A stretch of DNA of 64,000 bases from Pedobacter sp. WC2423 (GCF_040822065.1 NZ_CP162005.1:3348001-3412000); one strand, 5' to 3'; counted from the first letter of the stretch, positions 19,154 through 29,001 are shown. The notes: a model not told the origin generated them from the sequence alone. Made by a program: numbers and translations.

Positions 19154-20104
19154 CTACCCTATCTTTTTTAAATTGTTTAACATATCAATCGTCAGTTTTG
19201 ACAGATCAAATTCAGGCTTCCAACCCCAGTCGCGTCTTGCAATCTGATCATCCATTGAACGGGGCCAGCTTGAAGCGATCTGTTGACGGGGATCATCAGC
19301 AGTATAAGTTAATGTAAATTCCGGAATATGTTTCTTTATTTCCGCTGCCAAAGTTTCAGGCGTAAAACTTACACCAGCAAAATTATAGCTCGAACGAATA
19401 GAAATACGGTCTGCCGGAGCATCCATCAATTCTATGGTTCCACGGATCGCATCATCCATGTACATCATTGGTAATTCTGTATCTGCAGAAAGGAAAGAAG
19501 CATAATTCGCTTTCTTTAATGCATCATGGAAAATATGGATGGCATAATCCGTTGTACCACCACCCGGAGCAGCTTTCCAGCTGATTAAACCTGGGTAACG
19601 GATACTGCGCACATCAAGACCAAATTTCTGATGATAATACTCACACCATCTTTCACCTGCTAATTTACTGATTCCGTAAACCGTATTTGGATCCATCACA
19701 CAGTATTGTTCAGTCTGATCCTTCGGAGAGTTAGGCCCGAATACCGCAATGGAGCTTGGCCAGTAAACTTTGGCAGTTTTATAGACAATCGCCAGGTCAA
19801 GAATGTTCAGCAGACCGTTCATATTCAGGTCCCAGGCAAGCTTTGGATTCTGCTCACCGGTAGCTGATAATAACGCAGCCAGCAAATAAACCTGGCCAGG
19901 TTTATATTTATTAAATATGGTATTTAAAGTATCCTTCTCTAAAACATTAACGAACTCAAAAGGTCCTGAATTCTTGATGTCATAATCAGGACGTCGGATA
20001 TCACAGGCCACTACATTGTCTTCACCATAAGTTTTGCGCAGTGCAGTCACCAGTTCAGTTCCTATCTGCCCATTAGAGCCTAATACTAGTATTTTTTCGG
20101 TCAT
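19154..20104 (-). CDS. NAD-dependent epimerase/dehydratase-fold L-threonine 3-dehydrogenase
   Basis: This is an SDR-extended protein with the NAD site near its start (ILVLGSNGQIGTELVTAL). The ATG at 20104 is preferred over an in-frame TTG further upstream at 20140 because the Rossmann strand then begins right after the start. The catalytic Ser/Tyr/Lys set is in WPSSIAVFGPNSP and VYGISKLAGE. The sequence resembles the short-chain type of L-threonine dehydrogenase (threonine to 2-amino-3-ketobutyrate) known from Flavobacterium and vertebrates, with the PGLISWKAAPGGGTTDYA motif; the zinc-type Tdh of E. coli is unrelated. A sugar-nucleotide epimerase is the alternative, less likely because of that motif. 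The gene is transcribed away from the 3-keto-glycoside operon. Confidence 0.85.
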   Translation of the reverse strand: MTEKILVLGSNGQIGTELVTALRKTYGEDNVVACDIRRPDYDIKNSGPFEFVNVLEKDTLNTIFNKYKPGQVYLLAALLSATGEQNPKLAWDLNMNGLLNILDLAIVYKTAKVYWPSSIAVFGPNSPKDQTEQYCVMDPNTVYGISKLAGERWCEYYHQKFGLDVRSIRYPGLISWKAAPGGGTTDYAIHIFHDALKKANYASFLSADTELPMMYMDDAIRGTIELMDAPADRISIRSSYNFAGVSFTPETLAAEIKKHIPEFTLTYTADDPRQQIASSWPRSMDDQIARRDWGWKPEFDLSKLTIDMLNNLKKIG

Positions 20105-20308
20105 TGGTCTTTTGATTTTGGCAAAGGTAAAAAATTGCACGAAACCTGTTAAAAAATGTTTTTACATAGCTATTGTTTATATTTAATGAGTGCTGCAAAA
20201 ACAGCCCTTAAAAGGGTGTTTAGACATCCTTTTGCTAAATCCTTATTTAGAATGAATATAGGGTGTAACAAAAGCAAGAATATTGAGAATTAAATATCAT
20301 TTTTTTGT

Positions 20309-20338
20309 TTGTTCCGTCTATTTTTTTTCTATTTTTAG
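20309..20338 (+). promoter_or_regulatory. Candidate promoter of the 3-keto-glycoside operon
   Basis: TTG at 20309-20311, preceded by other TTTG-like bases, an 18-nt spacer and TATTTTTAG at 20330-20338 resemble the Bacteroidetes -33/-7 boxes with one mismatch in the -7. A leader of about 40 nt to the ATG at 20386 would follow. The 281-bp divergent gap (20105-20385) shows nothing else recognisable. Confidence 0.4.
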
Positions 20339-20385
20339 TAGTTGATAGTGTATAAACAACACCTTAAATAACCAAATATCAAAGT

Positions 20386-21039
20386 ATGGAAAGAAGAGAC
20401 GCAGTCAGAAACATTGCCTTTTTAATGGGAGGCGCATTATCTGCTACTACAATCGGAGTATTTCTTGACAGCTGTAACACCCCTTCTGCCAAGAAAGGAT
20501 CGGGACTATTTTCAGCAGATCAGGACCAGTTGATCACTGAAGTAGCCGACATTATTATCCCATCTACAAAAACACCAGGTGCAAAAGCAGCAGGCGTTGG
20601 ACCATGGATTTCAATGATGGTGAGAGATTGCTATCCTAAAGAAGCGCAAGACGTTTTTGTTAAAGGCCTTGAAGATCTGGAAGCCCGTTCTAAAAAACAA
20701 TACAATAATTCATTCCTTAAAATTTCTGTAAAAGAACGTGGAGAATTACTTGGAAAAGTAAGAGATGAGACCGTTGCTGCTCAGAAAGCTGATGGCGAAA
20801 AAGCCGCAGCCGCAGAAAAAGCGAAAGGAACTGGAAAAGCATTAACAAATACTGTTAAGGCTGCTAAATATGGACCACAAGGCCCATCTTACTTTTTTGC
20901 CATTGCGAGAGATTTAACTATGTTAGGTTATTTCACCTCAGAAATCGGCGCTACACAAGCGTTAGAGTACATTGACGTTCCCGGCCGTTACAATGGCTGT
21001 GTCGATTTAAAACCTGGACAAAAAGTTTATTCTTCTTAA
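20386..21039 (+). CDS. Gluconate 2-dehydrogenase subunit 3-type small subunit of a glycoside 3-dehydrogenase
   Basis: The 217-aa protein has a twin-arginine start (MERRDAVRNIAFLMGG) and a DUF/PF13618 'gluconate 2-dehydrogenase subunit 3' body (FSADQDQLITEVADIIIPST, PGAKAAGVGPWISMMV). Such small subunits travel with a FAD-binding GMC partner and help its folding and Tat export. The catalytic subunit follows after 16 bp, as in LacC/LacA-type glucoside 3-dehydrogenases. A lysine/alanine-rich insertion (about 130-160) is unusual and may be a flexible surface loop. It is the first gene of a ten-gene unit. Confidence 0.9.
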   Translation: MERRDAVRNIAFLMGGALSATTIGVFLDSCNTPSAKKGSGLFSADQDQLITEVADIIIPSTKTPGAKAAGVGPWISMMVRDCYPKEAQDVFVKGLEDLEARSKKQYNNSFLKISVKERGELLGKVRDETVAAQKADGEKAAAAEKAKGTGKALTNTVKAAKYGPQGPSYFFAIARDLTMLGYFTSEIGATQALEYIDVPGRYNGCVDLKPGQKVYSS

Positions 21040-21055
21040 TCTATTTACAAAACAC

Positions 21056-22756
21056 ATGAATTTAAACACAAAAGCAACCGCACAAAATACATACGATGCT
21101 ATCGTAGTCGGATCAGGAATAAGTGGAGGATGGGCAGCAAAAGAACTTACTGAAAAAGGACTTAAAGTTCTCTTGCTTGAACGCGGCAGAAACGTCGAGC
21201 ATATCAAAGATTATACTACAGCAATGAAAAAACCATGGGAATTTGAACACCGTGGTAAATTAACTGAAGTACAAAAAGAAGCACACCCGGTACAAAAGCG
21301 TGATTATCCTTACCAGGAATTCAATGAGAGCTTTTGGGTGAATGACCACGAATGTCCATATACAGAAGTCAAACGTTTTGACTGGTACCGCGGATTTCAC
21401 GTAGGTGGAAAATCATTGATGTGGGGCCGTCAAAGTTACCGCTTCAGTGACCTGAACTTTGAAGACAATAAAAAAGATGGCCATGGTAATGACTGGCCAA
21501 TCAGATATAAAGACTTAAGCCCATGGTATGACCATGTAGAAAAGTTTGCAGGAATTAGTGGTCAGGTAGAAAACTGGCCTGCTTTACCTGATGGACACTT
21601 TCTTCCGCCAATGGAAATGAATTGTGTAGAGAAAGATGTGAAGAAACGAATAGAAGATAAGTGGAAGAAATCACGTATTATGACTATTGGCCGTACAGCC
21701 AATCTGACTGTTCCCCATGGAGGAAGAGGAAGTTGTCAGTACCGTGACAGATGTAGCAGAGGATGTCCTTTTGGTGCTTATTTCAGTACACAGTCTTCTA
21801 CCCTTCCAGCTGCTGTAGCTACTGGAAACCTGACTTTACGCCCTTTCTCTTTAGTTGATCATATTGTTTATGACAAAGAAACACAGAAAGCAACAGGTGT
21901 AGTCATCATAGATTCAGAAACGAAAGAAAACATAGAGTATTTTGCAAAGATTGTATTTGTAAATGGCTCTACTTTAGGTAGTACCTTCTTATTGTTGAAT
22001 TCAACTTCTGCTGAGCATCCTAATGGTTTAGGGAATGCGAGTGGTGAGCTTGGACACAATTTAATGGATCACCATTTCCGTTGCGGTGCTTCGGGAGATG
22101 CAGAAGGTTTTGACGACAAATATACTTATGGCCGCAGGGCAAATGGTATTTATGTACCGAGATACCAGAACATGGGTGGTGATAAACGTGATTATTTACG
22201 TGGATTCGGTTATCAGGGTGGTGCAAGTCGTACAGGATGGCATAAAGATGTAGCTGAACTTGCTTTTGGTGGCGACTTTAAAGATCTGATGACGCAGCCA
22301 GGTGCCTGGAAAATGGGATTAGGTGGTTTCGGTGAGTCTCTTCCATACCATGAAAACAGGGTTTATATTGATAAAACCAAAAAAGATAAATGGGGAATGC
22401 CGGTATTGGCTATTGACTGTGAGTTTAAAGGTAACGAAGAAAAAATGCGTATTGACATGATGAACGATGCAGCAGAAATGCTGGAAGCAGCAGGAATCAA
22501 GAATATACAAACTTATGATGCGGGATCAACTCCAGGTATGGCTATCCATGAGCAAGGAACAGCCCGTATGGGAAATGATCCTAAAACCTCCGTATTAAAT
22601 AAATGGAACCAGATGCATGAAGTTAAAAATGTATTTGTAACGGATGGATCTTGTATGCCATCGATTGCTTGTCAAAATCCTTCGCTGACTTTTATGGCTT
22701 TGACAGCCAGAGCCGCAGATTTTGCAGTAAGTGAACTAAAAAAAGGTAATCTTTAA
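21056..22756 (+). CDS. GMC-family FAD oxidoreductase, catalytic subunit of a glycoside 3-dehydrogenase
   Basis: This FAD enzyme oxidises a sugar hydroxyl, in this context most probably C3 of a glucoside, and passes electrons to a cytochrome c. The FAD-binding motif is at the N-terminus ([19 protein letters not shown]), and [15 protein letters not shown] follows. A cysteine cluster C227-x5-C233-x3-C237 ([15 protein letters not shown]) matches the iron-sulfur region of cytochrome-linked FAD sugar dehydrogenases. The C-terminal GMC block contains [13 protein letters not shown] and [13 protein letters not shown]. It has no signal peptide, so it presumably crosses the membrane with its Tat-tagged small-subunit partner. 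Its stop codon overlaps the next start by one base (TAATG), so translation is coupled. Confidence 0.9.
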   Translation: MNLNTKATAQNTYDAIVVGSGISGGWAAKELTEKGLKVLLLERGRNVEHIKDYTTAMKKPWEFEHRGKLTEVQKEAHPVQKRDYPYQEFNESFWVNDHECPYTEVKRFDWYRGFHVGGKSLMWGRQSYRFSDLNFEDNKKDGHGNDWPIRYKDLSPWYDHVEKFAGISGQVENWPALPDGHFLPPMEMNCVEKDVKKRIEDKWKKSRIMTIGRTANLTVPHGGRGSCQYRDRCSRGCPFGAYFSTQSSTLPAAVATGNLTLRPFSLVDHIVYDKETQKATGVVIIDSETKENIEYFAKIVFVNGSTLGSTFLLLNSTSAEHPNGLGNASGELGHNLMDHHFRCGASGDAEGFDDKYTYGRRANGIYVPRYQNMGGDKRDYLRGFGYQGGASRTGWHKDVAELAFGGDFKDLMTQPGAWKMGLGGFGESLPYHENRVYIDKTKKDKWGMPVLAIDCEFKGNEEKMRIDMMNDAAEMLEAAGIKNIQTYDAGSTPGMAIHEQGTARMGNDPKTSVLNKWNQMHEVKNVFVTDGSCMPSIACQNPSLTFMALTARAADFAVSELKKGNL

Positions 22757-23913
22757 TGAACGGTAAAATAAGAATGGGGATGATCGGTGGCGGTAAAAAT
22801 GCTTTTATAGGCGCCGTCCACCGTATCGCAGCCAATATAGATGGTCAGATAGAACTGGTTTGCGGAGCTTTAAGTTCCAATCCTGAAACCGCTAAGGAAT
22901 CGGGCGAATTATTGTTCCTGGCAGCAGACAGAAATTACGGGACTTACCAGGAGATGATCGAAAAAGAGAGTCTCCTGCCTGCAACTACAAGAATGCATTT
23001 TGTAACTATTGTTACGCCTAATTTTGCACATTTCGCGCCTGCAATGCTGGCATTGGAACATGGTTTTCATGTGGTGATTGACAAGCCGATCAGCTTAACA
23101 CTGGCAGAAGCTAAACTACTCAGAGATAAGGTATTGGAAACAGGTTTGACTTTAGCGCTTACCTATACGTATTCTGGTTACCCGATGGTTAAGCAGGCTC
23201 GCCAGATGGTGAAAGATCATGCTTTCGGAAAGATCAGAAAAATCCTGGTAGAATATCCTCAGGGCTGGTTAAGCTTACCTTCTGAACGTGACGGCAATAA
23301 ACAGTCTGCGTGGAGAACCGATCCTTCGAAAAGTGGGATCAGTGGCTGTATGGGTGACATCGGAACACATGCTGCACAGCTTGCCGAATATATTTCAGGC
23401 CTGGAGATTACAAAAATCTGCGCGGACCTGAATATTATGGTAGATGGCCGTGCGCTTGATGATGATGGAAATGTATTGCTAAAATTCAGCAATGGCGCCA
23501 ATGGAGTTCTAGTGGCTTCACAGATTGCTGCGGGAGAAGAAAATGCACTGAAAATTAAAGTTTATGGGGAAAAAGGAAGCCTGGAATGGCACCAGGAAGA
23601 ACCAAATACGCTGAAAGTAAAATGGCTGGATGCACCAAGTCAACTGTATCGTGCGGGACAAGGTTATTTAACCCCGGCAGCACAATTTAATGCAAGAACA
23701 CCAGCCGGACACCCGGAAGGTTATTTAGAAGCTTTTGCTAACATTTACCGGAATTTCGCGTTAACTTTAAAAGCAAAGCAGCAAGGTGAAACCCCTACCC
23801 CGGAGATGTTAGATTTCCCTGGCGTAGAGGATGGTGTACGTGGAATGGCATTTATAGAAAATGTAGTAGCCTCAGGGCTGTCAGATCAGAAATGGTTTGA
23901 TTTTAAAATATAA
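22756..23913 (+). CDS. Gfo/Idh/MocA family sugar oxidoreductase (cytosolic)
   Basis: This is an NAD(P)-dependent sugar dehydrogenase fold. The Rossmann motif is RMGMIGGGKNAFIGAVHR, the conserved Lys motif is VVIDKPISLTLAEAKLL, and GISGCMGDIGTHAAQLAEY is the typical substrate-domain block. No signal peptide is present, so it works in the cytosol. Members of this family interconvert 3-keto and hydroxy sugars, so it may oxidise C3 of a glycoside or reduce a 3-keto-sugar product. Its start overlaps the GMC gene stop by one base and the TIM-barrel gene follows after 6 bp, so these are tightly linked steps. Exact substrate unknown. Confidence 0.88.
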   Translation: MNGKIRMGMIGGGKNAFIGAVHRIAANIDGQIELVCGALSSNPETAKESGELLFLAADRNYGTYQEMIEKESLLPATTRMHFVTIVTPNFAHFAPAMLALEHGFHVVIDKPISLTLAEAKLLRDKVLETGLTLALTYTYSGYPMVKQARQMVKDHAFGKIRKILVEYPQGWLSLPSERDGNKQSAWRTDPSKSGISGCMGDIGTHAAQLAEYISGLEITKICADLNIMVDGRALDDDGNVLLKFSNGANGVLVASQIAAGEENALKIKVYGEKGSLEWHQEEPNTLKVKWLDAPSQLYRAGQGYLTPAAQFNARTPAGHPEGYLEAFANIYRNFALTLKAKQQGETPTPEMLDFPGVEDGVRGMAFIENVVASGLSDQKWFDFKI

Positions 23914-23919
23914 ATAACG

Positions 23920-24975
23920 ATGACAACAATTAAAGGACCAGCAGTTTTTTTAGCCCAGTTTATTGGAGACCAGGCCCCGTTCAATTCCCTTGACGGGATT
24001 TGTCAGTGGGCAGCAGATTTAGGATTTAAAGGTATACAAATGCCAACCCTGGATAACAGATTTATTGACCTGCAGCAAGCGGCAGAGAGTAAAACCTATG
24101 CGGATGAATTGAAAGGAAAAATCAATTCATATGGTCTGGAAATTACAGAACTTTCTACGCATATCCAAGGTCAGTTAGTGGCAGTTAATCCTGCTTATGA
24201 CAAGGTATTTGATGGTTTTGCACCGGCTGCTTACCACAATAATCCTGCAGCCAGAACAGAATGGGCAGTACAGCAGCTGAAATATGCGGCAAAGGCTTCT
24301 CAGAATCTTGGTTTGAATGCACATGCTACTTTTAGTGGCTCTCTTTTATGGCATATGTTCCATCCCTGGCCACAAAGACCAGAAGGATTGGTAGAGGAAG
24401 GTTTTAAAGAACTTGCCCGCCGCTGGTTACCGATATTAAATGAATTTGATACTTGTGGTGTGGATGTTTGTTATGAGATCCACCCGGGTGAAGATTTATT
24501 TGACGGGATAACTTATGAGATGTTTTTGGAGCAGGTAAATTTCCATCCAAGAGCATGTTTACTATATGATCCGTCACACTTTGTATTACAACAACTGGAT
24601 TACATCCAATATATTGATCTTTATCATGAAAGAATTAAAGCTTTCCATGTAAAGGATGCAGAATTTAACCCAACTGGCAGACAAGGTACTTTTGGCGGTT
24701 ACCAAAGCTGGGCAAACCGCGCAGGCCGTTACCGTTCTCCCGGAGATGGACAGGTAGATTTCAAAACGATCTTCAGTAAACTGGCACAGTATGATTTTAA
24801 AGGCTGGGCAGTAATGGAATGGGAATGCTGTATTAAAGATTCTGAGACTGGTGCAAGAGAAGGTGCTGAGTTTATTAAAAACCACATCATTCCGGTAACA
24901 AGCAGAGCATTTGATGATTTCGCTGCGACAGGTGCAGATTCAGAATTCAACAAACAAATATTAGGTATAAAATAA
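23920..24975 (+). CDS. Sugar phosphate isomerase/epimerase-like TIM-barrel protein (351 aa)
   Basis: This xylose-isomerase-like AP-endonuclease-2 fold protein has a metal site that can be read from Glu/Asp/His residues in VCYEIHPGEDLFDG, CLLYDPSHFVLQQ, IKAFHVKDAEF and WAVMEWECC. It has no signal peptide. In 3-keto-glycoside pathways such proteins act on keto-sugars as isomerases, epimerases or glycoside-cleaving lyases. It lies 6 bp after the Gfo/Idh gene, which fits a shared pathway. The actual reaction cannot be fixed from sequence; three TIM-barrel paralogues in one operon suggest different steps. Confidence 0.87.
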   Translation: MTTIKGPAVFLAQFIGDQAPFNSLDGICQWAADLGFKGIQMPTLDNRFIDLQQAAESKTYADELKGKINSYGLEITELSTHIQGQLVAVNPAYDKVFDGFAPAAYHNNPAARTEWAVQQLKYAAKASQNLGLNAHATFSGSLLWHMFHPWPQRPEGLVEEGFKELARRWLPILNEFDTCGVDVCYEIHPGEDLFDGITYEMFLEQVNFHPRACLLYDPSHFVLQQLDYIQYIDLYHERIKAFHVKDAEFNPTGRQGTFGGYQSWANRAGRYRSPGDGQVDFKTIFSKLAQYDFKGWAVMEWECCIKDSETGAREGAEFIKNHIIPVTSRAFDDFAATGADSEFNKQILGIK

Positions 24976-25013
24976 AATAGTAAAACACAAACACACAAAC
25001 GAATGAAACCTGA

Positions 25014-25050
25014 ATGAGCTTACCTTTTATAATCAGGATAAAAAGCTCAT
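25014..25050. other. Intercistronic hairpin before the cytochrome c gene
   Basis: ATGAGCTT (25014-25021) and AAGCTCAT (25043-25050) are perfect inverted repeats in the 111-bp gap between the TIM-barrel and cytochrome genes, the largest gap in the operon. There is no T run, so it is more likely an mRNA-processing or stability element than a terminator. It may also conceal an internal promoter, which I could not identify. Confidence 0.4.
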
Positions 25051-25086
25051 GAAAGCTTCATAATCATTAATAACAATAAGAACATT

Positions 25087-25485
25087 ATGAAAAAGACACT
25101 GTTAATTTTGGGATGTATTAGTTTAGCGATAGCTTCTTGTGGAAACCCGGGTGCTACTACTGAAGGATCAACTACAGCAGCTTCAACAGATACTGAAACT
25201 ACGGTAAAAGCACAAACTCCATCAGAAATGTTGCCTGGTGAGAAACTAATAGCTACAGCAGATTGTATTGGCTGTCATAACAAAACTCAAAAAGTAATCG
25301 GGCCTGCATATGTAGATATCGCAGCAAAATATCCTTCAAGCGAAGAAAACATCAATAAATTAGCTGATGTAGTTATCGCAGGAAGTAAAGGAACATGGGG
25401 CGATCTGCCAATGACTCCTCATCCGAACTTAAGCAAAGACGATGCGAAACAAATGGTGACCTGGATTTTGTCACTGAAAAAGTAA
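25087..25485 (+). CDS. Class I cytochrome c lipoprotein, electron acceptor of the dehydrogenase
   Basis: A lipoprotein signal (MKKTLLILGCISLAIASCG) leads to a Thr/Ser-rich linker and a small cytochrome c fold. The haem motif is C60-I-G-C63-H64 and the likely axial ligand is Met109 (LPMTPHPNLS). Thus it is a lipid-anchored periplasmic mono-haem cytochrome of 132 aa. LacABC-type glucoside 3-dehydrogenases use such a protein as electron carrier, and the small and catalytic subunits are 4 kb upstream in the same operon. It would hand electrons to the respiratory chain. Confidence 0.92.
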   Translation: MKKTLLILGCISLAIASCGNPGATTEGSTTAASTDTETTVKAQTPSEMLPGEKLIATADCIGCHNKTQKVIGPAYVDIAAKYPSSEENINKLADVVIAGSKGTWGDLPMTPHPNLSKDDAKQMVTWILSLKK

Positions 25486-25535
25486 GTTCTCCACAACACC
25501 AGCAGATCCCTGTCTAACCAAATATTTTTAAGCCG

Positions 25536-26993
25536 ATGAAAAAAACCAACAAAGAAACAGATGCGTCTAACAGACGTTCGTTTCTTAAGACAACAGCAAT
25601 TGCAGCAGCTTCATTTATGATTGTGCCCCGTCATGTACTGGGTGGCAACGGATTTATAGCACCGAGTGACAGATTAATAGTTGCGGGAGTTGGTGCAGGT
25701 GGAAAAGGCGGTTCGGATATTGCAAATTTTGCTAAAAGCGGAAAAGCAGACATCGGATTTCTATGTGATGTAGATACGAACAGGGCTGCGGGATCAGTAA
25801 AAAGCTTCCCTAAAGCTAAGTTTTATAAAGACTGGCGTGAGTTGCTGGACAAAGAGCATAAAAACTTTGATGCGGTTAGTGTTTCTACACCAGATCATAG
25901 TCATGCGATGATTGCCCTTGCAGCAATGCAGCTGGGTAAACATGTTTATGTTCAAAAACCGCTGACGCATGATATTTATGAAGCCAGAAAGTTAACAGAA
26001 GCGGCTAAAAAATATAAAGTGGTTACACAGATGGGTAACCAGGGTGCCTCAAACGATGGTCCCCGCCAAATGAAAGAATGGTATGATGCAGGTCTGATCG
26101 GAGATGTACATACTGTTTATGCATGGACAGACCGCCCGGTATGGCCGCAAGGTATTCCATGGTCTGCAAACAAGGCAGATATCCCTAAAAACCTGGATTG
26201 GGATTTATGGCTGAACAGTGCTCCTTACAAGGACTACGTAGAAAAGCTTGTTCCTTTTAACTGGAGAGGCTGGTGGGATTATGGAACTGGTGCATTAGGA
26301 GATATGGGTTGCCATTTGCTGGAAGCTCCTTTTAGTGTGCTTGGTTTAAAATATGCTGCTGAGGTAGAAGCCAGTGTGGGTTCTGTTTATGTGGATGAGT
26401 TTAAACGTGGTTATTTCCCGGATAGTTGCCCGCCTTCAAGTCATGTGACGTTAAAATTCCCCAAGACAGCTAAAACTCAGGGTGATGTTACTGTGCATTG
26501 GATGGATGGTGGTATTCAACCCACGCGTCCGGAAGAACTGGAAGCGAATGAAGTATTTGGTGATGGTGGTAACGGAACGTTGTTTATCGGAACAAAAGGA
26601 AAAATGATGAGTGAAACGTATAGTGCGAATCCCCGTCTTTTACCGCTGAGCCGCAATAAAGAAATTAAAGTTCCTGAGAAATTTGCCCGTGTACCGAATG
26701 GTGCAGAAGGTCATTATGCGCAATGGGTGGAGGCTTGCATTGCTGGTCATGGCAAGAAAGAACTGAGTTCTCCATTCGAAATTGCAGGCCCGCTTACTGA
26801 GGCTTTATTAATGGCTAATCTTGCCATCAGGGCAAATGATATTCAACGCAAAGATGCGAATGGAAAAACCAGTTATCCTGGCAGAAATATCAAACTGTTA
26901 TGGGATAATGACAATATGAAAGTTACCAATTTTGATGCTGTAAACCAGTACGTCAAACGCGAATACCGCAAAGGATGGACACTGGGCGCATAA
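25536..26993 (+). CDS. Tat-exported Gfo/Idh/MocA family oxidoreductase
   Basis: The N-terminus is a Tat signal (NRRSFLKTTAIAAASFMIVP), so the protein folds with its NAD(P) cofactor in the cytosol and is then exported. The Rossmann motif is LIVAGVGAGGKGGSDIANF, and the conserved lysine lies in VYVQKPLTHDIYEARKL. The long C-terminal domain (WWDYGTGALGDMGCHLLEAPF and onward) is that of the 'Gfo/Idh/MocA-like bacterial type' group. At 485 aa it is longer than the cytosolic paralogue in this operon. Exported members with tightly bound cofactor can carry out redox swaps between sugars. It precedes the DUF1080 gene by 21 bp, a pairing common in Bacteroidota. Confidence 0.9.
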   Translation: MKKTNKETDASNRRSFLKTTAIAAASFMIVPRHVLGGNGFIAPSDRLIVAGVGAGGKGGSDIANFAKSGKADIGFLCDVDTNRAAGSVKSFPKAKFYKDWRELLDKEHKNFDAVSVSTPDHSHAMIALAAMQLGKHVYVQKPLTHDIYEARKLTEAAKKYKVVTQMGNQGASNDGPRQMKEWYDAGLIGDVHTVYAWTDRPVWPQGIPWSANKADIPKNLDWDLWLNSAPYKDYVEKLVPFNWRGWWDYGTGALGDMGCHLLEAPFSVLGLKYAAEVEASVGSVYVDEFKRGYFPDSCPPSSHVTLKFPKTAKTQGDVTVHWMDGGIQPTRPEELEANEVFGDGGNGTLFIGTKGKMMSETYSANPRLLPLSRNKEIKVPEKFARVPNGAEGHYAQWVEACIAGHGKKELSSPFEIAGPLTEALLMANLAIRANDIQRKDANGKTSYPGRNIKLLWDNDNMKVTNFDAVNQYVKREYRKGWTLGA

Positions 26994-27014
26994 TTTTATT
27001 TTAAAACAACTGAT

Positions 27015-27707
27015 ATGAAGACTTACGCAATTTCTGCGATACTGGTATTTACAATGATTGGCTTCAACGCACAAGCTCAGCATTCAAAAAAAGGGTTCAC
27101 TTCTTTATTTGATGGAAAAACGACTAAAGGATGGCATAGCTATGGAAAAAATACAGTTGGAAAAGGCTGGAAAGTTGAAAACGGCGCAATACATCTTGAT
27201 CCTAAGTCTAAACAAAATGACGAGGGTGATTTGGTAACGGATAAAGAATATGCAAACTTCCATTTGAAAATTGACTGGAAAGTAGCTCCTAAATCTAATA
27301 GCGGTATTTTATTCCATATCAACGAAAATCCGGAGAAATACCATCAAACTTACAGTACCGGTCCCGAAATGCAGGTAATTGACAATGACGGTCACCCTGA
27401 TGGAAAAATTATCAAACACCGTGCGGGTGATTTGTACGACCTGGTAAAAAGCAGTTCAGAACCTGTTAAACCAGTTGGACAATGGAATACTGCCGAAATA
27501 ATCAGCAATAAAGGTAAATTAGAATTTATACTGAATGGCGTAAAAACAGTTTCAACTACACAATTCGATGAGAACTGGAAGGCACTGATTGCAGGCAGCA
27601 AGTTTGCTAAATGGGATGGTTTTGGAACTTTTACTAAAGGAAAAATTGCCTTACAAGATCATGGCGACGAAGTTTGGTTCCGTAATATTATGATCAAAGA
27701 ATTGTAA
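27015..27707 (+). CDS. DUF1080 (3-keto-disaccharide hydrolase family) protein
   Basis: A signal peptide (MKTYAISAILVFTMIGFNAQAQ) and a concanavalin-like beta-sandwich of about 200 residues are present. Family hallmarks are FTSLFDGKTTKGWHSYG, SNSGILFHINENPEKY, GPEMQVIDNDGHPDG, GDLYDLV and IALQDHGDEVWFRNI. DUF1080 proteins have been linked to cleavage of 3-keto-glycosides, the oxidised sugars the upstream dehydrogenases should make. The expected site is the periplasm. This gene is the best single indicator that the operon degrades glycosides through a C3-oxidised intermediate. The length is normal (230 aa). Confidence 0.9.
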   Translation: MKTYAISAILVFTMIGFNAQAQHSKKGFTSLFDGKTTKGWHSYGKNTVGKGWKVENGAIHLDPKSKQNDEGDLVTDKEYANFHLKIDWKVAPKSNSGILFHINENPEKYHQTYSTGPEMQVIDNDGHPDGKIIKHRAGDLYDLVKSSSEPVKPVGQWNTAEIISNKGKLEFILNGVKTVSTTQFDENWKALIAGSKFAKWDGFGTFTKGKIALQDHGDEVWFRNIMIKEL

Positions 27708-27748
27708 GCTTGTTAAATTCTGATACACCTTAAAAACATTTAAACTAT

Positions 27749-28999
27749 ATGATGAATATCAATACCCGTATTAAATTATCAGCTATGATGTTCCTGGAGT
27801 TCTTTATCTGGGGTTCATGGTTTGTTACACTGGGTACTTTCCTGGAAAAAAACCTGCACGCTACAGGCGCAGACTCAGCTGCTGTATTCTCTACGCAGTC
27901 CTGGGGAGCGATTATTGCCCCATTTATTATCGGACTGATTGCCGACAGGTTCTTTAATGCAGAGAAAATTCTCGGTGTACTGCATCTGATCGGAGCAGTA
28001 TTAATGTACCAGATGTATACAGCTACGGATGTAAATGTATTCTATCCTTATGTTTTAGGTTATATGATCCTGTTCATGCCTACCCTGGCTTTAGTGAACT
28101 CGGTTTCATTTAATCAAATGAAAGATGCTGAAAAAGAGTTTTCAAATATCAGGTTCTGGGGTACTATCGGATGGATTGTTGCCGGATTATGTATCAGTTA
28201 CTTATTCTTATGGGATTCAAAAGCTGGTATGGATTCAGGTCTGTTAAAAAACACTTTCCTGATGGCTGGAGTAGCTTCTCTGATTTTAGGTTTGTTTAGT
28301 TTCGCACTGCCTAAAACCCCGCCAAAAGTATCTAAAGATGATAAAGTTACGATTTCAGATATTCTGGGTTTAGATGCTTTGAAGTTATTGAAGGATAAAA
28401 ACTTCGCGGTTTTCTTTGTATCTGCGATTTTAATCTGTATTCCGCTTGCTTTTTATTATCAGAATGCAAATCTTTTCTTATCTAATATTGGTGTAGAAGG
28501 GCCTACTGGTAAAATGGCAATCGGACAAGTATCTGAAGCGCTGTTTTTATTAATGATACCGGTATTCTTTAAAAGATTCGGCTTTAAAACCACGATTCTG
28601 GTCGGAATGATTGCATGGGCTGTCCGTTATGCTTTATTTGCTTACGGTAATGCTGGTGAGTTAAGCTTTATGCTGCTGATTGGTATCGCGTTGCATGGTG
28701 TATGTTATGATTTCTTCTTTGTATCAGGACAGATCTACACGAATTCAAGAGCTGGAGAAAAGTATAAAAGTGCTGCTCAGGGTTTAATTACTTTGGCAAC
28801 TTATGGTGTAGGAATGCTGATTGGCTTTAAAGTTGCTGGCATGATTACTGACAACTATAAGTTAGCTGATGGTTCAGTAGACTGGAAAATGGTCTGGATT
28901 ATCCCTGCGGGAATTGCATTGGCTGTATTCCTGCTTTTCACCCTTTTCTTTAATGAAAAGCGCAAAAGAGTTGTGGACACCCAATTTAATGAGGTTTAA
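27749..28999 (+). CDS. MFS transporter, NupG/nucleoside:H+ symporter-like
   Basis: This is an inner membrane permease with about 12 predicted helices (416 aa). It starts MMNINTRIKLSAMMFLEFFIWGSW-, the typical opening of the NupG-type 'nucleoside permease' family. A charged cytoplasmic loop lies near LPKTPPKVSKDDKVT in the middle. In Bacteroidota such permeases occur repeatedly next to Gfo/Idh and TIM-barrel genes, where they more probably carry sugars or keto-sugars than nucleosides. Here it would bring the periplasmic 3-keto products into the cell. Either of the two adjacent ATG codons could be the start. Confidence 0.88.
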   Translation: MMNINTRIKLSAMMFLEFFIWGSWFVTLGTFLEKNLHATGADSAAVFSTQSWGAIIAPFIIGLIADRFFNAEKILGVLHLIGAVLMYQMYTATDVNVFYPYVLGYMILFMPTLALVNSVSFNQMKDAEKEFSNIRFWGTIGWIVAGLCISYLFLWDSKAGMDSGLLKNTFLMAGVASLILGLFSFALPKTPPKVSKDDKVTISDILGLDALKLLKDKNFAVFFVSAILICIPLAFYYQNANLFLSNIGVEGPTGKMAIGQVSEALFLLMIPVFFKRFGFKTTILVGMIAWAVRYALFAYGNAGELSFMLLIGIALHGVCYDFFFVSGQIYTNSRAGEKYKSAAQGLITLATYGVGMLIGFKVAGMITDNYKLADGSVDWKMVWIIPAGIALAVFLLFTLFFNEKRKRVVDTQFNEV

Positions 29000-29001
29000 G
29001 G

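Noticed and set aside
25014-25050. Hairpin before the cytochrome c gene as a terminator
   Set aside because: No T run follows, and the downstream gene belongs to the same pathway.
27749-28999. True nucleoside transporter
   Set aside because: Family resemblance to NupG is real, but the operon is entirely sugar oxidation/keto-sugar genes, so a sugar-type substrate is more plausible.
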